A stretch of DNA of 64,000 nt from an uncultured Gemmatimonadales bacterium. Lineage in GTDB: Bacteria > Gemmatimonadota > Gemmatimonadetes > JACCXV01 > JAHWKZ01. Shown here one piece after another: positions 1-7,266 of this stretch; the stretch's first letter is position 1, and every line of letters begins with the position of its first letter. The translations under genes and the position numbers were made by a program. The stretch lies in contig CAMYLR010000009.1 of assembly GCA_947259315.1 (NCBI GenBank), positions 81,124 to 145,123 of the forward strand, read 5' to 3'. The notes beneath the pieces were generated by a model, which worked only from the letters and a program-made list of their open reading frames with translations, had not been told where the DNA came from and ran no database searches.

Positions 1-726
1 GGTGAGACGGATTCGACGTTGCCCCCATTGCCGGATGTCGATCCGTGGCAGCCGGGAGAACAGCTGCGTCAGGAAAAGGAGGTCCTGGGGTTCTATATTT
101 CCGGCCACCCGTTGGACAAAGTCCGGGCCCAGCTGGCGGCTCTCGCGCACCAGACGGCTGCCGGGCTAGCCGATGAGCCACACGGCCGCACGGTCACGCT
201 GGCCGGAGTCGTGACTGCGGTGCGCGGACTGCGCGACAAACGGGGCAACGATATGGCTTTCTTCACCCTCGAGGACTATAGCGGCACGGTAGAGGTGATC
301 ACGTTCAGCTCGATCTACGAGAGCGCACGCGCGCTCATCCATAGCGATACGCCGCTCCTGGTCAGCGGTCGACTGGACCGCCGTGATGACGAGGCTGGCA
401 AGATCATCGCAGACTCGGTGACACCCTTATCCGAAGCCGGTCATGCGAGCGATCATCGGTTGATGGTCAGGGTTCCACCTGACAAGTGCGACCCGTCTAC
501 ATTGGCCGAGCTGAGAGCACTGCTCGTTCGCAACTCCGGTTCGATGCCGGTGCGCCTGAACGTCGACACCGGCGACTGTGATGCGGTGCTCTCAACGGCG
601 ATCTCGGTCGCTCCGAGCAACGGTCTGCTCGAGCCACTGACCGCACTCCTTGGCGCCGACAACGTACGGCTGGAGGCGTCGACATCGACGCCTCGAGGAA
701 ACGGCGGTCGCGAGCGGGAAGCATGA
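1..726 (+). CDS. dnaE: DNA polymerase III alpha subunit, C-terminal part (partial)
   Basis: The reading frame is open at the left edge, so only about the last 241 residues of the replicative polymerase are present. It begins near the end of the polymerase region (KEVLGFYISGHPLDK, a stretch typical of DnaE). It continues with an OB-fold (about residues 60-140 of the visible part, including FFTLEDYSGTVEVI) and ends with a small C-terminal domain that in E. coli DnaE contacts the clamp loader. The PHP and catalytic palm domains lie outside the window. The stop TGA overlaps the ATG of accA by 4 bases (ATGA), so the two are probably co-transcribed and translationally coupled. Confidence 0.93.
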   Translation, partial: GETDSTLPPLPDVDPWQPGEQLRQEKEVLGFYISGHPLDKVRAQLAALAHQTAAGLADEPHGRTVTLAGVVTAVRGLRDKRGNDMAFFTLEDYSGTVEVITFSSIYESARALIHSDTPLLVSGRLDRRDDEAGKIIADSVTPLSEAGHASDHRLMVRVPPDKCDPSTLAELRALLVRNSGSMPVRLNVDTGDCDAVLSTAISVAPSNGLLEPLTALLGADNVRLEASTSTPRGNGGREREA

Positions 727-1736
727 CGACCGGGGCGTATCTCGACTTCGAGCGGCCGATCATCGAGCTGGAAGAGAAGATTGCCGAGATGGAAGCGATG
801 GCCGAAGAGCGCGGCATCGACGTCTCGGCTGAGCTGTCCACGCTGCAAGCCAAGCTGACCCGCCTCAAGGAAGACATTTTCACCAACTTGTCCCCCATTC
901 AGCGGGTGCAGCTGGCTAGGCACCCCAGGCGACCCTACCCGCTTGACTTCATCGAACGGTGCTTCACCGATTGGGTCGAGCTGCACGGGGATCGGGCGTA
1001 CGCTGATGACCATGCGATGATCAGCGGGATGGCTCGCTTCGATGGTCAACCGGTCATGGTCATCGGGCAGCAGAAAGGCCGCGGCACCAAGGAGAACCTG
1101 CAGCGCAACTTCGGCATGCCGCATCCGGAGGGGTACCGCAAAGCGCTCAGGATGATGCGGCTGGCCGAGAAATTCGGGCACCCGGTAATCACCCTTATCG
1201 ACACGCCGGGCGCCTATCCTGGGATTGGGGCGGAGGAGCGCGGCCAGGCGGAAGCGATCGCCTACAACCTGCGTGAGATGGCAGCGCTGCGGGTACCAAC
1301 GATCTCGGTCGTCACTGGCGAGGGCGCATCCGGGGGTGCGCTCGGGATCGGGATTACCGACCGCATTTTGATACTCGAGAATGCGTTCTACTCTGTGATC
1401 AGCCCCGAGGGTTGCGCCGCGATCCTGTGGAAGGACGGGGAGAAACGCGATATCGCCGCGCGGGCCATGAAGATCACCGCGGGCGACTTGTTCGAGCTCG
1501 GCGTGGTCGATGAAATCGTCGTCGAACCGATGGGCGGGGCCCACACCGACTACGCAGCCATCGCCCGAGCGGTGGACGACGCCGTTCGCCGGCATCTGAC
1601 CGAAATCACCGCTTGGGACAGCGACGATCGCATCAAACGCCGACGGGAGAAGTATCGGCAAATGGGCGCGTGGCAGAGCGAGGCAGGGGTTCACGCGGCT
1701 CGCCGCGGAGACTCACCGGCGCCGACGGCCTCCTGA
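723..1736 (+). CDS. accA: Acetyl-CoA carboxylase carboxyltransferase subunit alpha
   Basis: 337 residues, the usual AccA length. With AccD (not in the window) it transfers the carboxyl group from carboxybiotin to acetyl-CoA to make malonyl-CoA, the first step of fatty acid synthesis, in the cytoplasm. An N-terminal helical segment (residues about 8-55) is followed by the crotonase-like carboxyltransferase fold. Family-typical stretches include GQQKGRGTKENLQRNFGM, LIDTPGAYPGIGAEERGQ and TGEGASGGALGIG, the last contributing oxyanion-hole glycines. The ATG overlaps the dnaE stop by 4 bases. The TGA stop overlaps an apparent CTG start of moaC. The C-terminal 20 residues are poorly conserved in the family. 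Confidence 0.96.
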   Translation: MTTGAYLDFERPIIELEEKIAEMEAMAEERGIDVSAELSTLQAKLTRLKEDIFTNLSPIQRVQLARHPRRPYPLDFIERCFTDWVELHGDRAYADDHAMISGMARFDGQPVMVIGQQKGRGTKENLQRNFGMPHPEGYRKALRMMRLAEKFGHPVITLIDTPGAYPGIGAEERGQAEAIAYNLREMAALRVPTISVVTGEGASGGALGIGITDRILILENAFYSVISPEGCAAILWKDGEKRDIAARAMKITAGDLFELGVVDEIVVEPMGGAHTDYAAIARAVDDAVRRHLTEITAWDSDDRIKRRREKYRQMGAWQSEAGVHAARRGDSPAPTAS

Positions 1737-2218
1737 ACGAGCTCACCCACCTGGACGCTGAGGGTCGAGCGAGGATGGTAGACGTCTCCGAGAAGCCCGT
1801 GACTCGGCGAGTAGCCCGCGCCAGCGGCTCGCTGACGATGAGCCGTCAGGCGCTCGATCAGCTCGCGTCAGGTCGGTTGCCGAAAGGCGATGCGCTCGCC
1901 GTCGCTCGCGTGGCCGGGATTCAGGCCGCCAAGGAGACGGCGCGTCTCCTCCCGCTATGTCATCCGCTACCGCTAGACCACGTCACGATAGACGCCAAGC
2001 TCGATCCGGATCTACCCGGTGTTCGCATCACCACGGAGGTGATCGTCACCGCTCGCACCGGTGCCGAGATGGAGGCGTTGGTAGCGGTCAGCGGTGCACT
2101 GCTCGCGATCTACGACATGGCGAAGTCGGTCGACCGATCGATGACGCTCAATGCGATCCACCTCGAGGAAAAGACCGGCGGCGCCAGCGGCACGTACGTC
2201 CGAGAGCAGGGCCAGTGA
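1733..2218 (+). CDS. moaC: Cyclic pyranopterin monophosphate synthase MoaC
   Basis: MoaC converts the MoaA product into cyclic pyranopterin monophosphate, the first stable intermediate of molybdenum cofactor synthesis. The chosen start is CTG at 1733. It gives 161 residues, the usual family length, and a product beginning MNELTHLDAEGRARMVDVSE, which is a standard MoaC N-terminus. No ATG, GTG or TTG lies near that point: the nearest are GTG 1670, which would add 21 unlikely residues, and ATG 1775, which would cut off the conserved LTHLD segment. LPLCHPLPL and EMEALVAVSGALLAIYDM carry active-site residues. CTG overlaps the accA stop as CTGA, and the stop overlaps the next gene as GTGA. moaE and moaD lie about 3 kb away on the other strand. 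Confidence 0.93.
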   Translation: MNELTHLDAEGRARMVDVSEKPVTRRVARASGSLTMSRQALDQLASGRLPKGDALAVARVAGIQAAKETARLLPLCHPLPLDHVTIDAKLDPDLPGVRITTEVIVTARTGAEMEALVAVSGALLAIYDMAKSVDRSMTLNAIHLEEKTGGASGTYVREQGQ

Positions 2219-2781
2219 GCCGCGCGTGGTTTGCAGCCGCGTTCACGCTCGCCTGGGTGATTGGATGTGGCCAGCGCCCAGACGGCGAGGAGTTGGCGAC
2301 GGACAGCGAGCCCGAATCAGCTGTCATGGTTGCCGATACGCAGTTTGTCGTCGACTCGTCGGGAGCGAACCTGCTCATCATCACTGGTCGAACCGATGTC
2401 CGGGAGTTCCAGCCGCGAAAGGGCGCTGGTGACCCAGACGCACCGGATGCGTATCGGGAGCTACCGGCCAAGACCGTGCACTCGATGCTCCAGGCCGCTC
2501 GCCCCCCGTGGTTCATAATCGACGCGCGGACCGACGACGAGTGGGTCGGGATGGGCCACCTGCCCAACGCGATGCTGTTCCCGCTCGAGCAGCTGGAGCA
2601 AAACATCGAGGACCTCCACATCCGCACCGATCAGTTCGTGCTCGTGTACGGCCGCGACACCGAGCACGGCAGAACGGCAGCGCGAGTTCTGGCCACTTAC
2701 GGATTCCCGCATCTGCGCGTCCTGCAAGGCGGGTTCGGCGCCTGGCAACGGGCCGATCTGCCAACCGTGGAGCATCCGTGA
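2215..2781 (+). CDS. Lipoprotein with a cysteine-less (catalytically dead) rhodanese domain
   Basis: 188 residues from a GTG that overlaps the moaC stop. A short signal peptide ends in a lipobox (WVIG before Cys18), so it should be anchored in the periplasm. Residues about 80-185 form a rhodanese domain: FIIDARTDDEWVGMGHLPNA, then FVLVYGRDTEHGRTAARVL, then LQGGFGAWQ. Rhodaneses carry their nucleophile Cys directly after the hydrophobic strand in the position held here by Gly146. Apart from lipobox Cys18 the protein has no cysteine at all, so it cannot carry a persulfide by the normal mechanism. It may bind thiosulfate or sulfide-like ligands, or serve as a structural or sensing protein. The next gene starts inside its stop codon. 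Confidence 0.85.
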   Translation: MSRAWFAAAFTLAWVIGCGQRPDGEELATDSEPESAVMVADTQFVVDSSGANLLIITGRTDVREFQPRKGAGDPDAPDAYRELPAKTVHSMLQAARPPWFIIDARTDDEWVGMGHLPNAMLFPLEQLEQNIEDLHIRTDQFVLVYGRDTEHGRTAARVLATYGFPHLRVLQGGFGAWQRADLPTVEHP

Positions 2782-4115
2782 GGCGGCCACCGGGCACTCG
2801 TTTTAGGGGTATTCGGCTCCCTGTTCTCCTGCTGGCTCTGGCGGCGTGTCTCGGCGACAGCGACACCCCCCTGGGTCCGTTTCCCGATCGCGCGGTGGGT
2901 CTCCGGCTCGAGCGTATCGTGGCGATCGGCGACGGATTTCTGGCCGGTGAGATAGACGGCGCGCTGTACATCGATGGACAGCAGCTGTCGATTCCGGCGC
3001 TGTTCGCCGCTCACGCCGGCGTAACCGATTTCGCGCAACCGCTGATCTCCGACCCCGGCTTGGCAACAGCCGGCGAGGACGGCGGCCGGCTGAGACTCGT
3101 CACGCCACAGCCGCCAGTCGTCGAGCGCACGCCGACCAGCGGAACACCACTCGACCCCGATCGCCCGGGGCCCTACAACAACCTCGGCGTCCCCGGTGCG
3201 CTTCTCAGCGAAGCTCCGACCGCACAAAGCCTGGGGACATCGATCCAAGGCAACCGGTTCTACGACGTCGTGCTCCGCAGCCGCGGGACGTTCACCGAGC
3301 AGGCGGCCGAGCTCGAGGCGACGTTCGTCCTGTTCTGGCTGGGCACCAACGACGTACTGACCTTCGCCCTTGCGGGTGGGGACTTTGAGTTCGCGCCAGG
3401 CTTACCGACCCCCGAAGCGACGTTCGCTCTGATCTACGAGGGGATACTGGACGACCTGCTGTCGCTGACCGATCAGATCGCAGTATTCAACATCCCCGAC
3501 GTGACGCGAGTACCGTTTCTAAACACCGTCCCGCCGGTGGCGATCAACCCCGAAACCGGCGAGCCGTTCACGATTACGATCCTCGAGAAGGTTGTCGATC
3601 CCGTTACCGGCGACACGTTGAGCGTCCAGCGTCAGGTCCCGGTCCCGCTTCGTGGTGAGAGCGGACCGCTCGAATCCTCGGACCTCGTATCGCTCGCGGC
3701 GCAGCCGCTGCTCGACGTCGGCGTCGGTGTGCCGATCGAACAGGGTGGACTCGGCCTCGCGCTCCCCGACCGGTTTGTCCTCGATGGCGACGAGCAGGCG
3801 CTGACCCGTGAGGCTGTCAGCGGGTACAACGCGATCATCGCCAGGCTGGCCAGTGAGCGTGGGTTGGCGCTGGTCGATGTTCGAACGGTTGTCGACACGA
3901 TTCACGACGGAGACCTCATCACCGATGGTATCCGCCTGACGGGGGCTTTCGTGACCGGGCAGGGCTTCAGCCTAGATGGCACACACTTCACGCCCAAGGC
4001 CTACGGTGTGATCACGAACCGTTTGCTGGAGGCGGTGAACGCTCGCTACGGTAGCCGTCTACCACCGATTCGGACCAGCGACCTACCAGGCGTTCCGCTG
4101 ATCTCACAGCCCTGA
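2778..4115 (+). CDS. Lipoprotein of the SGNH/GDSL hydrolase fold, nucleophile replaced by Gly
   Basis: 445 residues from a GTG overlapping the previous stop. The signal peptide ends in LLLALAA before Cys24, a lipobox. The SGNH signature blocks are recognisable: block I at IVAIGDGFLAG (residues 47-57), block II around NNLGVPGA, block III at GTND (189-192), and block V at DGTH (Asp400, His403). In active members block I reads GDS or NS; here the Ser position is Gly53, encoded GGA. The Asp/His pair, Gly and Asn remain. The protein therefore looks like an esterase fold that has lost its nucleophile and may bind a ligand rather than hydrolyse it. It ends a five-gene co-directional run and faces a convergent gene. 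Confidence 0.82.
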   Translation: MRRPPGTRFRGIRLPVLLLALAACLGDSDTPLGPFPDRAVGLRLERIVAIGDGFLAGEIDGALYIDGQQLSIPALFAAHAGVTDFAQPLISDPGLATAGEDGGRLRLVTPQPPVVERTPTSGTPLDPDRPGPYNNLGVPGALLSEAPTAQSLGTSIQGNRFYDVVLRSRGTFTEQAAELEATFVLFWLGTNDVLTFALAGGDFEFAPGLPTPEATFALIYEGILDDLLSLTDQIAVFNIPDVTRVPFLNTVPPVAINPETGEPFTITILEKVVDPVTGDTLSVQRQVPVPLRGESGPLESSDLVSLAAQPLLDVGVGVPIEQGGLGLALPDRFVLDGDEQALTREAVSGYNAIIARLASERGLALVDVRTVVDTIHDGDLITDGIRLTGAFVTGQGFSLDGTHFTPKAYGVITNRLLEAVNARYGSRLPPIRTSDLPGVPLISQP

Positions 4116-4137
4116 GTGACCGGGCTTCGATCGGCGA

Positions 4138-4812
4138 TCAGTTTCTTCGCTCGAGCACGACTCTCTTAGCGCCCAACGGCAGGCGCCGGAAGGCGCGCAG
4201 CGCATCGAGCCGGCGATCCTGCGGCAACGCTTCTAGGCGGTCGATGAAACGCGCGGCGTGGCGCGCAGCTCCACGATAGCGTGCGTCAAGGTCGCCATCC
4301 TCGTAAGCCACTTCCCAGCGGGTCACGGCTTGATGGCGGACCCACTCCCGATCTGTCGCGGTGTAACTGTGCGTTAGGCCGCGGACGAACAACCTCAACA
4401 GTAAATAGGCATCGATCCGGGCCAACATCTCGAGCTCGGTCAGGAAGTCGGGATCGATGACCCGCGAGGAACCGCTCTCGCTAAACGCATAAGTCGTGTG
4501 AATCGCGTGACTCAGCTCCTCGGTCAAAACCAAAAACGGCAGCACGTTGTCTTCGCTCAAACAGCTGCGGGGGTCGCGGTCCTCCAGTGTCGAGATCACC
4601 CGATCATCAAAAAACAGGGCCAACCGCAGGTTTGCATCTTCGACGTAAAAGAAAAACCGCGCCAGGTCGGACATCTCGGCGTGACAGGTCTGACTTCGGA
4701 TCACCAGCTCCGCGCACCGCCTCGGTCCGACGACACAGGCCTCGAGATCGATGCCGATCTCACGACCGTATGTCGTTTCGAAGACGCGTTGCAGGTCACC
4801 GAGCAGAGCCAT
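4138..4812 (-). CDS. Conserved-looking protein of unknown function, second gene of a pair
   Basis: 224 residues from ATG 4812, which lies 5 bases after the upstream stop. A GTG at 4851 would add 13 residues and overlap the upstream gene. I do not recognise the family. There is no signal peptide, so it is probably cytoplasmic. Visible features are an aromatic patch (residues about 53-57, FFFYV), a helix with a possible metal-binding cluster, VLTEELSHAIHTTY (Glu98, Glu99, His102, His105), followed after about 20 residues by another acidic helix (TELEMLARIDAYLLLRLF), and a basic C-terminal helix. The EExxHxxH plus downstream Glu pattern could suit a metalloprotein, but this is only a guess. Base use resembles its neighbours, so it looks resident. 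Confidence 0.75.
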   Translation of the reverse strand: MALLGDLQRVFETTYGREIGIDLEACVVGPRRCAELVIRSQTCHAEMSDLARFFFYVEDANLRLALFFDDRVISTLEDRDPRSCLSEDNVLPFLVLTEELSHAIHTTYAFSESGSSRVIDPDFLTELEMLARIDAYLLLRLFVRGLTHSYTATDREWVRHQAVTRWEVAYEDGDLDARYRGAARHAARFIDRLEALPQDRRLDALRAFRRLPLGAKRVVLERRN

Positions 4813-4817
4813 CTTTG

Positions 4818-5540
4818 TCAGTTCCGAACCCGGTACATCGCCTGGCGACACAGCCGATCTGAGCCGTGCGGCCGACGGCCCAGGTGCAGGTGCTCATCGA
4901 CGAGATCATTCAGCGCCTGACGCAGCATCGGGAACCGGTCCGCCATAAAGCCCAGCACCTCGCCCAACGAGTGACGGCGCGCGATCCGAGAGCGCGACGC
5001 GGCCGCGTAGTGGAGACGTCCCATATCCTCGTAGTAAGCGAGGCTAACCGAGCGCCGGCCGTGAACCGAGCGGTGATAGATCCAATCCGGGAAGACGCCC
5101 GTCAGGAACAGCGCCCGGTTCCCGATCTCGGCCTGCAATGCAAACGCCTCCTCGGGATCGCTAGCCTCGGCCATCGCCGATACCAGGTCGACCAAATAGA
5201 CCGACTCGGATGGCGTCTCATCGTCGCTGCGCGCCTCGAGGTGATATGAAAGGAGCGCACCTACGTAGTCGGCGACGGCGCCGCCCTCATCGATTCCGTG
5301 CTCGAGGAATACACGACGGACGACGATGTAGTAGAAGAAGAACGGTGACACGTTGAGCAATCGGGGGGCTTCGAGAAGGCGGGCGAAGAGCCGCGGATCG
5401 TCGAGCAATCGGTCCAGCGAGTCTGTATCGCTGGTCAACTCCTCGAGCGGAGAGCGTTGCGATCCATCCGGGTCGAGAGTTTCGACCACAAAGTCGAGGT
5501 CCTCGGGGGTTAGACGCGCCCGGCAGTTCGGTTGAATCAG
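4818..5540 (-). CDS. Conserved-looking protein of unknown function, apparent CTG start
   Basis: 240 residues if translation begins at CTG 5540. That codon sits 9 bases after an AGGAGG (within 5547-5556, reading GAGGAGGTGA on the minus strand) and overlaps the moaE stop as CTGA. The first GTG (5489) would discard LTPEDLDFVVETL, which looks like real protein, and has no comparable ribosome binding site; no ATG or TTG precedes it. I do not recognise the family. It is helical and soluble in appearance, with a block rich in aromatics (about residues 65-72, SPFFFYYI), then DYVGALLSYHLEA, and later GVFPDWIYHR and a basic segment. It ends 5 bases before the next unknown gene, with which it probably works. 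Confidence 0.75.
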   Translation of the reverse strand: MIQPNCRARLTPEDLDFVVETLDPDGSQRSPLEELTSDTDSLDRLLDDPRLFARLLEAPRLLNVSPFFFYYIVVRRVFLEHGIDEGGAVADYVGALLSYHLEARSDDETPSESVYLVDLVSAMAEASDPEEAFALQAEIGNRALFLTGVFPDWIYHRSVHGRRSVSLAYYEDMGRLHYAAASRSRIARRHSLGEVLGFMADRFPMLRQALNDLVDEHLHLGRRPHGSDRLCRQAMYRVRN

Positions 5541-5989
5541 GGGGGCTCACCTCCTCGCTCGCGTTCCCACTCGGGGTTCTCCTTCCAAACCCCACCATCT
5601 ACGAAGACTTCCTTCTTCCAGACCGGCAGAACCGCCTTCAACCGATCGATTCCATACTCACAGGCCGCGAACGCCTCGCGCCGATGCGGCGCGGACACCG
5701 CCACCAGGACACTCACCTCACCCACATCCACGGTTCCCAACCGGTGCGCGATCGCCAATCCGATCGTCTGCGGCCACTTGAGGGCAATTTCCGTACCGAT
5801 CTCCTCGAGCGTGCGTTCCGCCAGCACCGCATACGCCTCGTACTCCAAGTGCCGCACCGCTTTGCCCTCAAAGGACTTACGCGTTGTGCCGGCGAACACG
5901 GCGATCGCGCCCGCCGCGGTGTCGGCAACGCGGCCCACAACCCCTGCTACGTCCAGCGGACCATCCGTTATTTCGAATTCCGTGCGCAT
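5537..5989 (-). CDS. moaE: Molybdopterin synthase catalytic subunit MoaE
   Basis: 150 residues. MoaE with MoaD-thiocarboxylate inserts the two dithiolene sulfurs into cyclic pyranopterin monophosphate to make molybdopterin. Family features are FAGTTRKSFEGKAVRHLEYEA near residue 32, IAHRLGTVDVGEVSVLVAV in the middle, and PVWKKEVFVDG near residue 125, where the conserved lysines line the active site. It lies downstream of moaD in the same orientation with a 48-base gap. Its last codons contain the strong ribosome binding site for the next gene, so expression of the unknown pair is tied to moaE. Confidence 0.95.
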   Translation of the reverse strand: MRTEFEITDGPLDVAGVVGRVADTAAGAIAVFAGTTRKSFEGKAVRHLEYEAYAVLAERTLEEIGTEIALKWPQTIGLAIAHRLGTVDVGEVSVLVAVSAPHRREAFAACEYGIDRLKAVLPVWKKEVFVDGGVWKENPEWERERGGEPP

Positions 5990-6037
5990 CGTTACAGAAA
6001 ACTGCCGGCAGCAGAAGCAGAACGGGAGTGCCAGCCG

Positions 6038-6295
6038 TTAACCACCGCTGACCGGGGGGATTATGGCGACCTCGTCTTCGGGCCCGATCGACGCGTCACT
6101 ATCGACATAGCGTTGATTGACGACCAATCGAGAGCGACCCAGCAATGGCGCCAGATTCGGATACGCCGCCGATAGCGCATCGACGACCTGTGCCGCCGTC
6201 ACGGGCGTCGACAACTCCATAACGGTTCGGCTGCACCCCACCGCTTCGCGAGCGGGTCCAAACAACAGCACGGTAACACCCGAAAGCGCGCTCAA
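6038..6295 (-). CDS. moaD: Molybdopterin synthase sulfur carrier subunit MoaD
   Basis: About 85 residues with a ubiquitin-like fold and the essential C-terminal Gly-Gly (IIPPVSGG), which is adenylated and then thiocarboxylated to donate sulfur to molybdopterin. N-terminal VTVLLFGPAREAVGC is typical. The start is taken as TTG 6295, which overlaps the upstream hydrolase stop as TTGA and gives the usual MoaD length. A much longer frame upstream is a shadow of the hydrolase gene. A GTG in VTVLL (10 codons in) is an alternative start. Confidence 0.92.
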   Translation of the reverse strand: MSALSGVTVLLFGPAREAVGCSRTVMELSTPVTAAQVVDALSAAYPNLAPLLGRSRLVVNQRYVDSDASIGPEDEVAIIPPVSGG

Positions 6296-7266
6296 TGCGA
6301 TGCCGTCTCGACGCGATCCAGCTCCGGCGCTTCGCGCGATACCGACGAAGACTCCAGGTGACGATTGAAGAACGCCGCTACACGGGCCGAGTATGCCGGC
6401 CGATCTGTGAAGTACGCGCCGCAGTGATGGGCACCTTTCACAAACCACGCCTCGTGCTTATCGGGTGCGATGGAGACCAGTCGCTCGGCGTGCTCGCGAG
6501 GAATGAGCGCGTCCTGGGAGCCGTGGATCACGAGCACCGGCTTGTCAATCAGCTGCGGCATTGCCGCCTCGGGTGCGATGGCCGAGAACGGGGGCTTGCC
6601 CCACCGCCGGTGCCACCATTCGACCGCCGACAGGAACACCCGACCGTCCAACCACCCGCGCAAGTGCTGGCGCGATTCCTGACGAGCCATATGCTCGAGC
6701 ATCGTGCGCTGGCTCGCGAATGCGCTGTCGACTGCAATCGCCCCAACCCGCGGATCGGAACCGCCCATCAAGGCGACCGCGCCGCCCATCGAGTAGCCGA
6801 GCAGTCCTATCGCCGCGTGCGGCACCTGTTGGTTTGCCACCTCGAGCGCCGCCTTCAGGTCCTCCTGCTCCCACAACCCCATCGAGATGTTGGCTCTGTC
6901 GCTCGCACCCCGGCCCCGAAAGTCAAACAGCAGGACATTGAATCCAGCGCGCCACAAGTAGCTCGAGATCCCCAACAGCTGCGCCTTGTGGCCCCTGTAC
7001 CCGTGCATGACGATGATCACCCGCTGGCTGTCGGGTCGTGGCAGGAACCAGCCGTGCAGCCGCACGTCGTCGGCGGTCTTGAAATCGACCGGCGAAAACT
7101 CGAGATCGAGCTCCCACGGCGTGAACGCGAAGTTGGCATCCGGCCTAGACGAGGGCGGGCGATTGATGCGCCACGCACCGAACCAACCCAGAAAAACCCA
7201 CAGACCTGCCGCCAGGGCGAGAAGACCCAGCCCCACGCCGGCCGCGATTGCGAATCCGGCCGTCAC
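6292..7266 (-). CDS. Membrane-anchored alpha/beta hydrolase
   Basis: 324 residues. A hydrophobic N-terminal segment (about residues 2-32) is likely a membrane anchor. It is followed by an alpha/beta hydrolase domain like those of the YqiK/BAAT-type esterase group annotated as alpha/beta hydrolase. HGYRGHKAQ holds the oxyanion region, GLLGYSMGGAV the nucleophile Ser, VIHGSQDALIP the acid Asp and GAHHCGAYF the catalytic His, so the full triad is present. The substrate cannot be told from sequence. The start overlaps the stop of the regulator gene upstream by 4 bases, and moaD starts in its own stop. No direct functional link to molybdopterin synthesis is evident. Confidence 0.85.
   Translation of the reverse strand: MTAGFAIAAGVGLGLLALAAGLWVFLGWFGAWRINRPPSSRPDANFAFTPWELDLEFSPVDFKTADDVRLHGWFLPRPDSQRVIIVMHGYRGHKAQLLGISSYLWRAGFNVLLFDFRGRGASDRANISMGLWEQEDLKAALEVANQQVPHAAIGLLGYSMGGAVALMGGSDPRVGAIAVDSAFASQRTMLEHMARQESRQHLRGWLDGRVFLSAVEWWHRRWGKPPFSAIAPEAAMPQLIDKPVLVIHGSQDALIPREHAERLVSIAPDKHEAWFVKGAHHCGAYFTDRPAYSARVAAFFNRHLESSSVSREAPELDRVETASH

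Noticed and set aside
453-1694. 413-residue minus-strand open frame across dnaE/accA
   Set aside because: It lies opposite accA, a clearly conserved gene; its product is rich in Arg, Pro and His as antisense frames in GC-rich DNA are.
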